Assembly: GCA_964613795.1 (NCBI GenBank)
Contig: CAZTJR010000010.1
Coordinates: 1-64,000 of the forward strand
Length of the DNA: 64,000 nt
Reading direction: 5' to 3'
Source: Chromatocurvus sp964613795
Lineage (GTDB): Bacteria; Pseudomonadota; Gammaproteobacteria; Pseudomonadales; Halieaceae
The translations under genes were made by a program, and so were the position numbers. Below, piece by piece: positions 33,175-41,629 of the stretch (position 1 is its first letter; the number at the start of each line of letters is the position of its first letter). The notes beneath the pieces are model-generated. The model saw only the letters and a list, made by a program, of their open reading frames with translations. It did not search any database and had not been told where the DNA came from.

Positions 33175-35139
33175 TCAGCCCGGTGTTTTCAGGCCGCAGT
33201 CCGGCGCGAGGCGCAGCAGGCACTGGTGATTTGCGCCAACGTCAATGCTGTCCAGCAGCACGCGTACCGGCTGGTTCAGCTGGAAACGACGCGTGGTGCT
33301 GGTGAGGCTGGCCTGCCATTTGTCGTAGCTGAACTTTTCGGGATCCTTGCGCAGGTCAACCAGGCCTTCCAGCCCGCTGTCGTCCAGCCGGGCGGTGAAC
33401 CCCCCGCTGTTGATATGCGAGATATGTGCTTGCCATGGGCCCGGTGTCGACGCCTGCAGGCGCTGCAGGTAGTTTGCCGCCAGCCAGCGTTCCGCCGCCT
33501 GGCTCGCCGCGCGGGCGTTCTGCAGCCTGGCGGCGAGCGACGCCAGCGTTTCTTCGCCAAGCGCCAAGGGCTCACGGCCATGCAGTGCGGCTTTGATCTG
33601 GCGCTGCACCAGAAAGTCGACGTATTTGCGCAATGGCGAGGTGCAGTTTGTGTACTGAGGCAGCGCCATGCCCATATGCGGCCCGGGCTCCGGCGACAGC
33701 TCCGCGCGCGTCAGCAGCCGGTTGACCATGTTGCGCAGTGGCAGTGGGTGTGCCGGATCACTCAGCAGGCGGATAAGTTCCCTGTAGCCGGCCACGGCGG
33801 TCACGTCGATTTCTGCTGCCTGCGGCAGATGCAGTTCCAGAAATTTGCGCAGCTCGTCCAGGCGGTCGCTGCGAAAGCCGCTGTGGCGGATGAAGGGGCC
33901 GCGGATGGCATGGCGCGAGAGAAAATCGGCGGCACAGCGGTTGGCCGCTACCATGCACTCCTCTACCAGTTTCTGGGACGCCATCTTCTCGAAAGGTTCG
34001 ATGCTGTCAATCTGCTTCTGGTCGTTCAGAACCCAGCGGAACTCGCGGCGATCCTCCATGAGGAGCCCGTTGGCCTCACGTTCGGCGTGCAGAGCGCGGA
34101 ACACCTGGTACAGGGCCTCCAGCGGGCTGGCGTGGCTCATCAGGCTGTCCTGCTCGCCGGACAGGTATTTGTCAACGGCAAAATAGGACAGCTTGGCCCG
34201 GGAGCGGATGGTGGCCTCGAGAAAATCGTAGTGGCGGATGACGCCGTTATCGCCGACGTCGATCTTGCACACCAGAGCAGGTCGATCGTTCCCCGCGGAC
34301 AGTGCGCAGGTGCCCTGGGACATGGTCTCCGGCAGCATGGGCACGACGTCCCCATGGAAGTAGACCGAGGTTGCGCGTCGCGCGATATCTGCCTCCAGCG
34401 GCGAGTCGGCGGGCACGAAGGCCGTCGGGTCGGCGATGGCGACATACAGCGTCCAGCCATCGCTGCTGGTATCGGCGTACAGGGCATCGTCGATGTCCAG
34501 GGTCTTGGCGGCATCGATGGAGATGAAGTCGAGGTCGGTGAGGTCCAGACGCTGAAGGTTCTCTGCCGATGCGGACTGGTCAAGCGCCGCGTCAACCTGC
34601 TGCAGCTTTGCGGCTGGCCAGTCCGGCTGCAAGTCGAATTTCTCCATGCTGTAGCGGTTTTCAATGCCGGGCGTATCGGCGTTGCCGATAACTCTCAACA
34701 CCTTGGCCTGGGGCCTGCCATCGCGAATCGGATGGCGCAGAACGGCACAGCGGATGAAATCGCCCTCGCGCACGCCGTTGCGCGCGTGTGGTGGAATGAA
34801 CAGCCAGCGCTGCAGGTTATTGAGATCGGGACGTACGAACAGTGCCTTGCCTTTGCGCACACACTCGCCGGTAAACTCACCGAGGGGACTGTCAATGAGC
34901 TTTTCGACTTCGGCAACGCTGCGCTTGTCGGCGCCCGGGCGTATGCAGACACGAATCCGGTCATCCGGAAAGGTCTTGAGCATCTCGTCCGGTGGAATGA
35001 ACACCTCGCGGCCGTCGTCGAGAACCGCGAAGCCGTAACGGGCCTGGGTGCCCTTGACCACGGCTTCGGCGCGCTCCTTGACGGATTCCAGCTGGTTTTT
35101 CAGGCCCTTGAGCTGTGAGAGGGCATCGCTGTTCAGCAT
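33175..35139 (-). CDS. RNB domain exoribonuclease (RNase II family)
   Basis: A 654-residue 3'-5' exoribonuclease: N-terminal cold-shock domains (RYGFAVLDDGREVFIPP), RNB catalytic domain with the metal-binding Asp cluster in AKTLDIDDALY, the RNB end NCTSPLRKYVDFLVQRQI, and a C-terminal S1-like barrel. Its length and lack of long extensions place it with RNase II rather than RNase R; I leave the symbol empty because rnb and shorter vacB relatives are hard to separate by eye. Single gene, divergent from the PhoH gene with 260 bases between starts. Confidence 0.92.
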   Translation of the reverse strand: MLNSDALSQLKGLKNQLESVKERAEAVVKGTQARYGFAVLDDGREVFIPPDEMLKTFPDDRIRVCIRPGADKRSVAEVEKLIDSPLGEFTGECVRKGKALFVRPDLNNLQRWLFIPPHARNGVREGDFIRCAVLRHPIRDGRPQAKVLRVIGNADTPGIENRYSMEKFDLQPDWPAAKLQQVDAALDQSASAENLQRLDLTDLDFISIDAAKTLDIDDALYADTSSDGWTLYVAIADPTAFVPADSPLEADIARRATSVYFHGDVVPMLPETMSQGTCALSAGNDRPALVCKIDVGDNGVIRHYDFLEATIRSRAKLSYFAVDKYLSGEQDSLMSHASPLEALYQVFRALHAEREANGLLMEDRREFRWVLNDQKQIDSIEPFEKMASQKLVEECMVAANRCAADFLSRHAIRGPFIRHSGFRSDRLDELRKFLELHLPQAAEIDVTAVAGYRELIRLLSDPAHPLPLRNMVNRLLTRAELSPEPGPHMGMALPQYTNCTSPLRKYVDFLVQRQIKAALHGREPLALGEETLASLAARLQNARAASQAAERWLAANYLQRLQASTPGPWQAHISHINSGGFTARLDDSGLEGLVDLRKDPEKFSYDKWQASLTSTTRRFQLNQPVRVLLDSIDVGANHQCLLRLAPDCGLKTPG

Positions 35140-35252
35140 AGTGGCGTCTGTGCGGCCTGTGTGTCGATGAATCGGCTATCGTAGCGGAAAAGGGCGCGGG
35201 TGTCAGTGTGCATTGCCCGCGGAGCCCGGCGGCGGCCATGGCCGGGGTGTGA

Positions 35253-35282
35253 TTGACACTGCTGTGGATTGTTGCCAATAAT
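35253..35282 (+). promoter_or_regulatory. Near-consensus sigma-70 promoter of the PhoH-PIN gene
   Basis: TTGACA (35253-35258), 18 bases, AATAAT (35277-35282), about 118 bases before the start codon. It is one of the best sigma-70 matches in the window and leaves a long 5' leader. The rest of the 260-base divergent spacer shows no other motif to me. Confidence 0.55.
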
Positions 35283-35399
35283 CGAGTCCTCAGACGTAAA
35301 AAGCAGCAGACCATTCGTATCAGATATGGACCACTAGCTCCCGCAACAGGTCGTCCGCCCTGCACCCCACTTACCGCACCCCAGGCCCAGGAGCGCATT

Positions 35400-36836
35400 A
35401 TGGATTCCAGCCCCGCGCTGAACACCGGCATGGTCAAGGCACTGCCATCGCAGGCCAAGACCTATGTGCTTGACACCAACGTTCTGCTGCACGATCCAAC
35501 GGCCCTCACCGGATTTTCCGAGCATCATGTGGTGATTCCCATGACCGTGCTCGAGGAACTGGACCACATCAAGGATCGTCACGACAAGACGGTGAGCCGT
35601 GAGGCGCGGATTGCCATCCAGCTGATCGACAGGGTGGTGGATTCGGCGACGCCGCAGGAAATCCAGGCCGGGGTGGAATTGCCCGGGACCGCGCTGGAGG
35701 GACGACTGGGGACGCTGGCGATCTATCCTGATCAGCTGATCAGCGATGACAGTCAGGTGCCTTATCTCGATGTCACTCAGGACCAGGCCAACGATAATCG
35801 AATTATCAACGTGGCCATCCGGCTGCAGGCAGAAAACCCCGACAGCTTTGTCTGCCTGGTGACCAAGGACATCAATATGCGCATCAAGGCAAAGGGGTCC
35901 GGCCTGATGCACGTGGAGGACTACCGGCGCGATCGCGTGCTTGACGACATCGACCTGCTGGCCCGTGGCTACCAGCGCATCGAGGGTGATTTCTGGAGCA
36001 TGGTGTCAGAGGTGGATACGGTGCGAGAGGGCGAGCAGACCCTGCACCGGGTGCCGCGCGCAGCACTGCCAGAGGCCTATCCCAATCTGTTTGTGCATGA
36101 CGACAACGCCTTCTTTGCTTTTGTGGTGCGTCTCGACGCGCGTCACATCTACCTGCGCTGTGACAGTCGTGACAATCTGATGAAGCGTCGTTTCTGGGGC
36201 CTTTCGCCGCGCAATCTGGAGCAGGCCATGGCCATGTCTCTGCTCGGTGATGACACCGTGGACATGACGGTGATGACCGGACCTGCGGGATCCGGCAAGA
36301 CGCTGCTGGCGCTGGCCTATGGGCTGCATGCAATCCTGGAGGAGCGGCGTTTCAGCAAGCTGATCGTGGCGCGCTCGACGCCGCCGATCGCCGAGGATAT
36401 CGGCTTTCTGCCGGGAACCGAGGAGGAAAAGATGGCGCCCTGGCTGGCGGCTTTCGATGACAACCTGGAGATTCTCCACGGCGCCGACGAATCCTGTATC
36501 GGCAGTATCGACTACGTGAAGGAGCGGGCCAACATACAGTTCAAGTCGCTCAACTTCATGCGCGGGCGCTCATTCAACAATGCCTACATCATCATCGACG
36601 AGGCACAGGGGTTGACCCAGTTTCAGCTCAAGTCTGTGATCTCGCGGGTGGGTGAAGGCTCGCGGATTGTCGTGCTCGGCAATCTGGCGCAGATCGACAA
36701 CAAGTACATTTCGCCGCTGACGTCGGGGCTGACTTATCTGGTCGAGAAGAGTAAGTCCTATCAGCATGCAGGCATCATGCACATCGGTGGCATTGTGCGC
36801 TCACGACTTGCTGCCTTCGCCGAAGAGCAGCTATAG
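35400..36836 (+). CDS. PIN-PhoH fusion ATPase
   Basis: A 478-residue protein: N-terminal PIN nuclease domain (about 20-150) with acidic residues in YVLDTNVLLHDP, TVLEELDHIKD and VTKDINMRIKA; then a PhoH-like P-loop ATPase (about 240-478) with Walker A GPAGSGKT and Walker B AYIIIDEAQG. PhoH-PIN proteins (as YlaK or PhoH2) are described as RNA unwinding and cleaving enzymes. ATG 35400 is taken, with 35430 as an alternative. A long frame extends to 35253, but that start is the TTG of the promoter. Confidence 0.92.
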   Translation: MDSSPALNTGMVKALPSQAKTYVLDTNVLLHDPTALTGFSEHHVVIPMTVLEELDHIKDRHDKTVSREARIAIQLIDRVVDSATPQEIQAGVELPGTALEGRLGTLAIYPDQLISDDSQVPYLDVTQDQANDNRIINVAIRLQAENPDSFVCLVTKDINMRIKAKGSGLMHVEDYRRDRVLDDIDLLARGYQRIEGDFWSMVSEVDTVREGEQTLHRVPRAALPEAYPNLFVHDDNAFFAFVVRLDARHIYLRCDSRDNLMKRRFWGLSPRNLEQAMAMSLLGDDTVDMTVMTGPAGSGKTLLALAYGLHAILEERRFSKLIVARSTPPIAEDIGFLPGTEEEKMAPWLAAFDDNLEILHGADESCIGSIDYVKERANIQFKSLNFMRGRSFNNAYIIIDEAQGLTQFQLKSVISRVGEGSRIVVLGNLAQIDNKYISPLTSGLTYLVEKSKSYQHAGIMHIGGIVRSRLAAFAEEQL

Positions 36837-36859
36837 CTCGCGCTGTCGCGTTCTGCTGC

Positions 36860-37885
36860 TCATGAATCCTCCGTCGAGTCGCTGCCGCGGCGCGCCAGGT
36901 CGCGCTGCAGAGCAAATTCCAGGCGCAATATGACGCCCCACTCGCCGCTGCGACCGCTGTCGGCCTGAAGCTGACGGAAGCTGTAGCTGGGCTCAAGCTC
37001 AACGAACATGTAAGGCCGGTATACCTGGCGCCTGAACACGGTGCCCAGCCGGTAACTACGCACGAACGCCTCCGGGCGGGTGACACCATTGATCAGCAGG
37101 AAGTGCTCCATCGCCAGCGGGCGCTCGGTGTCGGTCAGGTGGCGCTGGCGCAGCGCCAGGCGAGAGCGCCATTCCACGCCCTCGCTTTTTTCTCCCCAGA
37201 TGCCCCGCTGGCTCCAGCGCCAGACGGTGCTGTTGTCCTGTTTGTAGTTGATGTCCAGCTGGGTGGTGCCATAAATGCCCTCATCGGTCTCGTGCTGTAT
37301 CCGCTGAATGAAGCGGTAGCTGACGTCATCGACGACGGCGCCCTGATTGCGGTATCTCACGCCCGGTTTGACTCCGCTGGCGGTCAGGCCCAGGGTGGTG
37401 TCGAAGCGCGAGCGGCCGCCCTCGCCCAGCAGGTACTGCAGCCCGATGCGGTCATCCAGGCGGTCGTCATCCAGGTCCTCGTCGTCCTGTGCCTGATCGC
37501 TGAACACCAGGTCGAGGCGGCGTGACACACGTGGCAGCTGCAGCTTGCCGCGAAGCCGCGGTTTGGCATCGTAGCCCTCGGCAGAGTCCCAGTCATTGAT
37601 CAGCTGTAGCCGCAGCAGTGATTCTGCCTGCTCCAGGTTGTAGGTCTCGTCGCCAAAGAACTGGTCCATCCATTCGGTCAGCGCCTGTGCACCGTCGGTA
37701 ACATAGGCGTGGCTGGAATCGACCCAGTTTTCTTCCCCTGCCGGCAGGTCCCGGTTCGCCGGCACCGGCGCAGTCCAGCCGCGCAGGGAGTCGTCGGCGG
37801 CTAGCTCCGGGAAAAACACAAAAAGGCCGGCGCACAGCGCAAAATGCCTGACCCGAGCGTGCTTTGCCGGTAAACTGCTGCGCAT
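36860..37885 (-). CDS. Exported protein, probable outer-membrane beta-barrel, unknown function
   Basis: A 341-residue protein with a signal peptide (about 1-30, FALCAGLFVFFPELAA). From about residue 105 onward it consists of alternating amphipathic strands with aromatic girdles and short turns (for example LRGKLQLPRVSRRLDLVFSD, YRNQGAVVDDVSYRFIQRIQ, PYMFVELEPSYSFRQL), typical of an outer-membrane barrel; the end is charged rather than an aromatic C-terminal residue. Family not recognised. Its start codon overlaps that of the divergent psd gene (CATG), so neither gene has a separate upstream region. Confidence 0.7.
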   Translation of the reverse strand: MRSSLPAKHARVRHFALCAGLFVFFPELAADDSLRGWTAPVPANRDLPAGEENWVDSSHAYVTDGAQALTEWMDQFFGDETYNLEQAESLLRLQLINDWDSAEGYDAKPRLRGKLQLPRVSRRLDLVFSDQAQDDEDLDDDRLDDRIGLQYLLGEGGRSRFDTTLGLTASGVKPGVRYRNQGAVVDDVSYRFIQRIQHETDEGIYGTTQLDINYKQDNSTVWRWSQRGIWGEKSEGVEWRSRLALRQRHLTDTERPLAMEHFLLINGVTRPEAFVRSYRLGTVFRRQVYRPYMFVELEPSYSFRQLQADSGRSGEWGVILRLEFALQRDLARRGSDSTEDS

Positions 37886-38765
37886 GTCGACACTCTTTAT
37901 CTGGCTTCAGCACTGCCTGCCGCAGCACCTCCTCTCAAGAATCGTAGGTGCTCTGGCGCGTGCACGCCAGCCCCGCTGGCTGGTTACCTGGGTTATACAC
38001 CGTTTCGTCGCACACTATGGTGTGGATCTTGCGGAGGCGCAGGACAGCGATGCCGCGGATTATCCCTCCTTCAACGCGTTCTTCACCCGGCCGCTCAAGC
38101 CTGGTGTGCGGCCGCTCGCAGACAGCGATCTGGTCTGTCCGGTTGATGGCGTGGTCAGCCAGTGCGGCGCCATCCACGGCGACCGGGTGTTCCAGGCCAA
38201 GGGACGCGACTTTTCGCTGGACGAGCTGCTGGGAGGGGACACCGCGCGTTCGTCAACCTTCAAGAATGGAATGTTCGCCACGATGTATCTGTCGCCGCGG
38301 GATTATCACCGGGTTCACATGCCTGCGGCGGGACGTCTGACCGCTACCTGCTACGTTCCCGGACGCCTGTTCTCGGTGAATGCGGTCACCTCAGGCGGCG
38401 TGAACAGGCTGTTTGCGCGCAATGAGCGCCTGGTGTGCTATTTCGAGGGGCCCCAGGGGCCGTTCGCGATGGTGTTGGTGGGCGCCATGATTGTCGCCGG
38501 CATTGAGACCGTGTGGTCAGGGCAGGTAGCGCCACCTCCGCGCCGGGCGGTGTCCATGGATTATGCAGCGCTTCCGGAGTCGGTCAGTCTTGATCGCGGC
38601 GATGAGATGGGGCGTTTCCTGCTCGGTTCAACGGTGATTCTGCTGTTCCCGCCGGCCGCGGCGGTTTTCCGTGGCGCATTCACACCCGGTGCCCAGACAC
38701 GAATCGGCGATGCCATGGCCGACTTTGATGGCCATCAGGGCGTATCCAGTGACCCGATGATGTGA
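37884..38765 (+). CDS. psd: Phosphatidylserine decarboxylase proenzyme
   Basis: A 293-residue inner-membrane enzyme making phosphatidylethanolamine. The self-cleavage site that creates the pyruvoyl group is LGST in GRFLLGSTVILLF; the catalytic Asp/His region is seen in FATMYLSPRDYHRVHMPA and SFNAFFTRPLKPGVRP. Its end overlaps the convergent rsgA end by 31 bases. The start ATG 37884 has only a weak ribosome site. Confidence 0.96.
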   Translation: MSTLFIWLQHCLPQHLLSRIVGALARARQPRWLVTWVIHRFVAHYGVDLAEAQDSDAADYPSFNAFFTRPLKPGVRPLADSDLVCPVDGVVSQCGAIHGDRVFQAKGRDFSLDELLGGDTARSSTFKNGMFATMYLSPRDYHRVHMPAAGRLTATCYVPGRLFSVNAVTSGGVNRLFARNERLVCYFEGPQGPFAMVLVGAMIVAGIETVWSGQVAPPPRRAVSMDYAALPESVSLDRGDEMGRFLLGSTVILLFPPAAAVFRGAFTPGAQTRIGDAMADFDGHQGVSSDPMM

Positions 38766-39778
38766 CGGTAGCTGGCGAGTCGCTGCGCCGGGATCAGCCC
38801 GTCGGCGACGGCTGCCAGCAGCGCGCAGCCGGGTTCACTCTGGTGCCGGCAATCGCGGAAGCGGCATCGGCCCAGATAAGGATGAAATTCCCGAAAGCCT
38901 GACTCCACCGCGTGCCGCGTAAGATGTCCGAGACCGAACTCACGAATGCCCGGTGAGTCAATCAGGTGCCCGCCGCCGGGCAGGTGGAAGAGCCCCGACC
39001 GGGTGGTCGTGTGTGTGCCTTTGCCGGAACCCTCGGAGAGCGCACCGGTGCGCTGTGGCGCGGCCTCCGGCAGGAGGGCGTTCAGAAGCGATGTCTTGCC
39101 TACGCCTGACTGGCCGACAAAGACGCTGGTGTAACCGCGCAGGGCCTCTTGCAGTCCGGCAAGCCCACTGTGTGTCGAGCAGCGTATGACTGGATAGCCA
39201 AGCGACGGATAGATTTTCAGCATGTCCTCAAGTGGTGCCGCAAGTGCCGGATCGGCCAGCAGGTCGCATTTGTTGACCACAATCAGCGTTTGCGCACCGG
39301 TTTCTTGTGCCGCCACCAGGTAGCGATCGAGCAGGTTGGCGTGCGCTTTCGGCAGCGGCGCAATAACCACGGCAATCTGGTCGATGTTCGCCGCAATCGC
39401 TTTCAACTTGCCGTAGGCGTCCGGACGGCGCAGTTCCGTGGACCGGGGGAGTTGCGCGACGACCACCCCGGTGGGCTTGCCGGGGCAGAACACGACGCGG
39501 TCGCCGGTGACCATGCCATCCAGGTTGGCGCGAAGATGGCAGCGGGCACTCCCTTTCTGTCCGCCCCCGGTATCCGTCTCGACCTCGACCTGCGTGCCGT
39601 AGTGGGCGGTAATCACGCCCTCGCGCTCTTCTATTCCCGACACACCCCCTGTGGGATCAGGTTCCGATGGAATCTGATCCTGCAGCGCTTTCGCGGCCCG
39701 GCGGGCCCGCTCAGCGCGGATCTTCTCGATGCGCCAGGCCTGCTGCCGGCTGAGTTTGCGTTTTGCCATGGCGGGCAT
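38735..39778 (-). CDS. rsgA: Ribosome small subunit-dependent GTPase A
   Basis: A 347-residue circularly permuted GTPase that helps 30S maturation. OB fold at about 55-115, then permuted G motifs: NKCD (G4) before the P-loop GQSGVGKTS (G1), then DSPGIREF (G3). The C-terminal zinc knuckle has C-x4-C-x-H-x5-C in GRCRFRDCRHQSEPGC. Start ATG 39778 is favoured by GGAGGGGG upstream; ATG 39769 would give the more usual MAKRKLS start. Divergent from orn, as in many gammaproteobacteria. Confidence 0.96.
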   Translation of the reverse strand: MPAMAKRKLSRQQAWRIEKIRAERARRAAKALQDQIPSEPDPTGGVSGIEEREGVITAHYGTQVEVETDTGGGQKGSARCHLRANLDGMVTGDRVVFCPGKPTGVVVAQLPRSTELRRPDAYGKLKAIAANIDQIAVVIAPLPKAHANLLDRYLVAAQETGAQTLIVVNKCDLLADPALAAPLEDMLKIYPSLGYPVIRCSTHSGLAGLQEALRGYTSVFVGQSGVGKTSLLNALLPEAAPQRTGALSEGSGKGTHTTTRSGLFHLPGGGHLIDSPGIREFGLGHLTRHAVESGFREFHPYLGRCRFRDCRHQSEPGCALLAAVADGLIPAQRLASYRHIIGSLDTP

Positions 39779-39859
39779 TATTGATCGCCCCCTCCGCCAA
39801 GTCGAGCGCGGGTATGGACGCGTGCTAAGCTCCCGGCTTTGTCAGTGGGAGGAATGACG

Positions 39860-40420
39860 ATGCGTGACGACAGCCATCTGGTGTGGGTGGACATGGAAAT
39901 GACGGGGCTGGATCCCGATCGTGATCGCGTGATCGAGATTGCGAGCATCGTTACCGACGGCAGCCTCAATATCCTGGCCGAGGGGCCGGTGATTGCGATA
40001 CATCAGTCCGACGCGGTGCTTGCCGGTATGGATGAGTGGAATACCACGCACCATACGCGCTCCGGCCTGGTCGATCGCGTGCGCGCCAGCGACATGGATG
40101 AGGCTGCTGCAGCAAGGGCTACCCTGGACTTTCTGGCCGAGTGGGTGGGCGAGAGCGTGTCGCCGATGTGCGGTAACTCCATCTGTCAGGACCGGCGTTT
40201 CATGGCGCGGCACATGCCATCGCTTGAGGCGTTTTTCCATTACCGCAATCTGGACGTCAGCAGCCTGAAGATCCTCGCGCAGCGCTGGCGGCCCGATCTG
40301 TATGCGGCACTGGACAAGAAATCCGCGCACCTTGCGCTGGAGGATATTCGCGACTCGATCGCGGAGCTGCGTTTTTACCGTGACACCTTCCTGCAACTGG
40401 AAGCGCCCCTGTCAGGCTGA
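39860..40420 (+). CDS. orn: Oligoribonuclease
   Basis: A 187-residue DEDDh exonuclease that degrades 2-5 nt RNAs, including pGpG from c-di-GMP turnover. Motifs: VWVDMEMTGLDP (ExoI), the SPMCGNSICQDRRFM region (ExoII) and SAHLALEDIRDS (ExoIII, with the catalytic His). ATG 39860 is chosen over 39854 and the upstream TTG because GGGAGGA ends 6 bases before it. Normal length. Confidence 0.96.
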   Translation: MRDDSHLVWVDMEMTGLDPDRDRVIEIASIVTDGSLNILAEGPVIAIHQSDAVLAGMDEWNTTHHTRSGLVDRVRASDMDEAAAARATLDFLAEWVGESVSPMCGNSICQDRRFMARHMPSLEAFFHYRNLDVSSLKILAQRWRPDLYAALDKKSAHLALEDIRDSIAELRFYRDTFLQLEAPLSG

Positions 40421-40467
40421 TCCGGCGCCTGCCCGCTCAGGCCGCCGGCGGTGGTGCGTCGCGCGGT

Positions 40468-41541
40468 TCACAGAAGTGACCGGTGACGCGCCAGCGCCCA
40501 CTCTACGTGCTCGCGAACCAGCCCCGAGGGGTGTTCGCGGCGCCGCTCCAGTGCATCCAGAATCGACGGCGTGCCGGGGGCATTGCCCAGCGCCACGGCA
40601 ATGTTCCGCAGCCAGCGCTCGTGCCCGATCCGACGCAGCGCCGAGCCCTCCGTGCGGGCTTCGTAAGTCGCCTCGTCCCACAGGAAAAGCGACACCAGGT
40701 CGCTGTCATCGAGCCCGTGCCGCGGCTGGAAGTCGGCTTCATTCGTGTGCTGCGCGAACTTGTTCCAGGGACACACCAGCTGGCAGTCGTCGCAGCCGAA
40801 GATGCGGTTGCCCATCAGCGGCCGCAGCGCCGGGTCGATACTGCCTTTGTGCTCGATAGTAAGATAGGAAATGCAGCGCCTCGCATCCAGCTGGAAAGGT
40901 CCGGTGAAGGCATCCGTCGGGCAGACGTCCAGACAGGCGCGGCAGCTGCCGCAGTGCTTTTGCGTGCGGGCGTTGTCGGTGGGCAAGGGCAGGTCGGTGT
41001 AGATCTCGCCGAGGAAGAACCAGGAGCCCACGCGTTCGTTGATGAGCATGGTGTTCTTGGCGATCCAGCCCAGTCCGGCGCGCTCCGCGAGTGCCCGCTC
41101 CAGTACCGGGGCACTGTCGACAAAGGCGCGGTAGGCGCCACCACCCGCTTCATCGCTGATGCGTCTGGCCAGTGTTGCCAGACGCCTGCGCAGCAGTTTG
41201 TGATAATCCCTGCCAAGCGTGTATCGCGAGATGTAGGCGCGGTCCGTGGATGCCAGCACCTGCTCTGGGTCGGCTCCTCCGGGCAGATAGTCCATGCGTA
41301 CGGAAAGCACTCGGCAGGTGCCGGGAACCAGTTCGTCCGGCCGCGAGCGCTTGCAGCCGTGACTGGCCATCCACTGCATTTCCCCGTGATATCCCGCATC
41401 CAGCCACTTCTGCAGGTAGGCCTCGTGCTCGGCGAGGTTGATGTCGCTGATGCCCAGCTGCTGGAAGCCGAGCTCCCGGGCCCACTCGCGAATGCGCCCG
41501 GCGAGCGCCGCCGACTGTGTCGCCGCGATTGTCTGTGTCAC
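40468..41541 (-). CDS. queG: Epoxyqueuosine reductase
   Basis: A 357-residue cobalamin-dependent iron-sulphur enzyme completing queuosine in tRNA. Two [4Fe-4S] motifs are clear: CGSCRACLDVCPTDAF and CDDCQLVCPWN. The cobalamin-binding half includes ISRYTLGRDYHKLLRRRL and GWIAKNTMLI. Start taken as GTG 41541, which gives a normal length; the longer frame to 41703 overlaps the nnr gene. Divergent from nnr with 88 bases between starts, an arrangement common in gammaproteobacteria. Confidence 0.94.
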   Translation of the reverse strand: MTQTIAATQSAALAGRIREWARELGFQQLGISDINLAEHEAYLQKWLDAGYHGEMQWMASHGCKRSRPDELVPGTCRVLSVRMDYLPGGADPEQVLASTDRAYISRYTLGRDYHKLLRRRLATLARRISDEAGGGAYRAFVDSAPVLERALAERAGLGWIAKNTMLINERVGSWFFLGEIYTDLPLPTDNARTQKHCGSCRACLDVCPTDAFTGPFQLDARRCISYLTIEHKGSIDPALRPLMGNRIFGCDDCQLVCPWNKFAQHTNEADFQPRHGLDDSDLVSLFLWDEATYEARTEGSALRRIGHERWLRNIAVALGNAPGTPSILDALERRREHPSGLVREHVEWALARHRSLL

Positions 41542-41629
41542 CGGATCATCCCAAAGCTGCTCCCGAGTTGCGTATAATCTCCAGCGACGCCGCTCACTTC
41601 CTGTGGTGGCGGTAACGACGAGGGTCACC

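Noticed and set aside
33142..35118. A 658-residue plus-strand open frame opposite the RNase II gene
   Set aside because: It mirrors the RNB gene almost end to end, matches no family and arises from GC-rich codon bias. The same holds for long antisense frames opposite tex, yqjG, ggt/pdxH, queG and the VWA genes.
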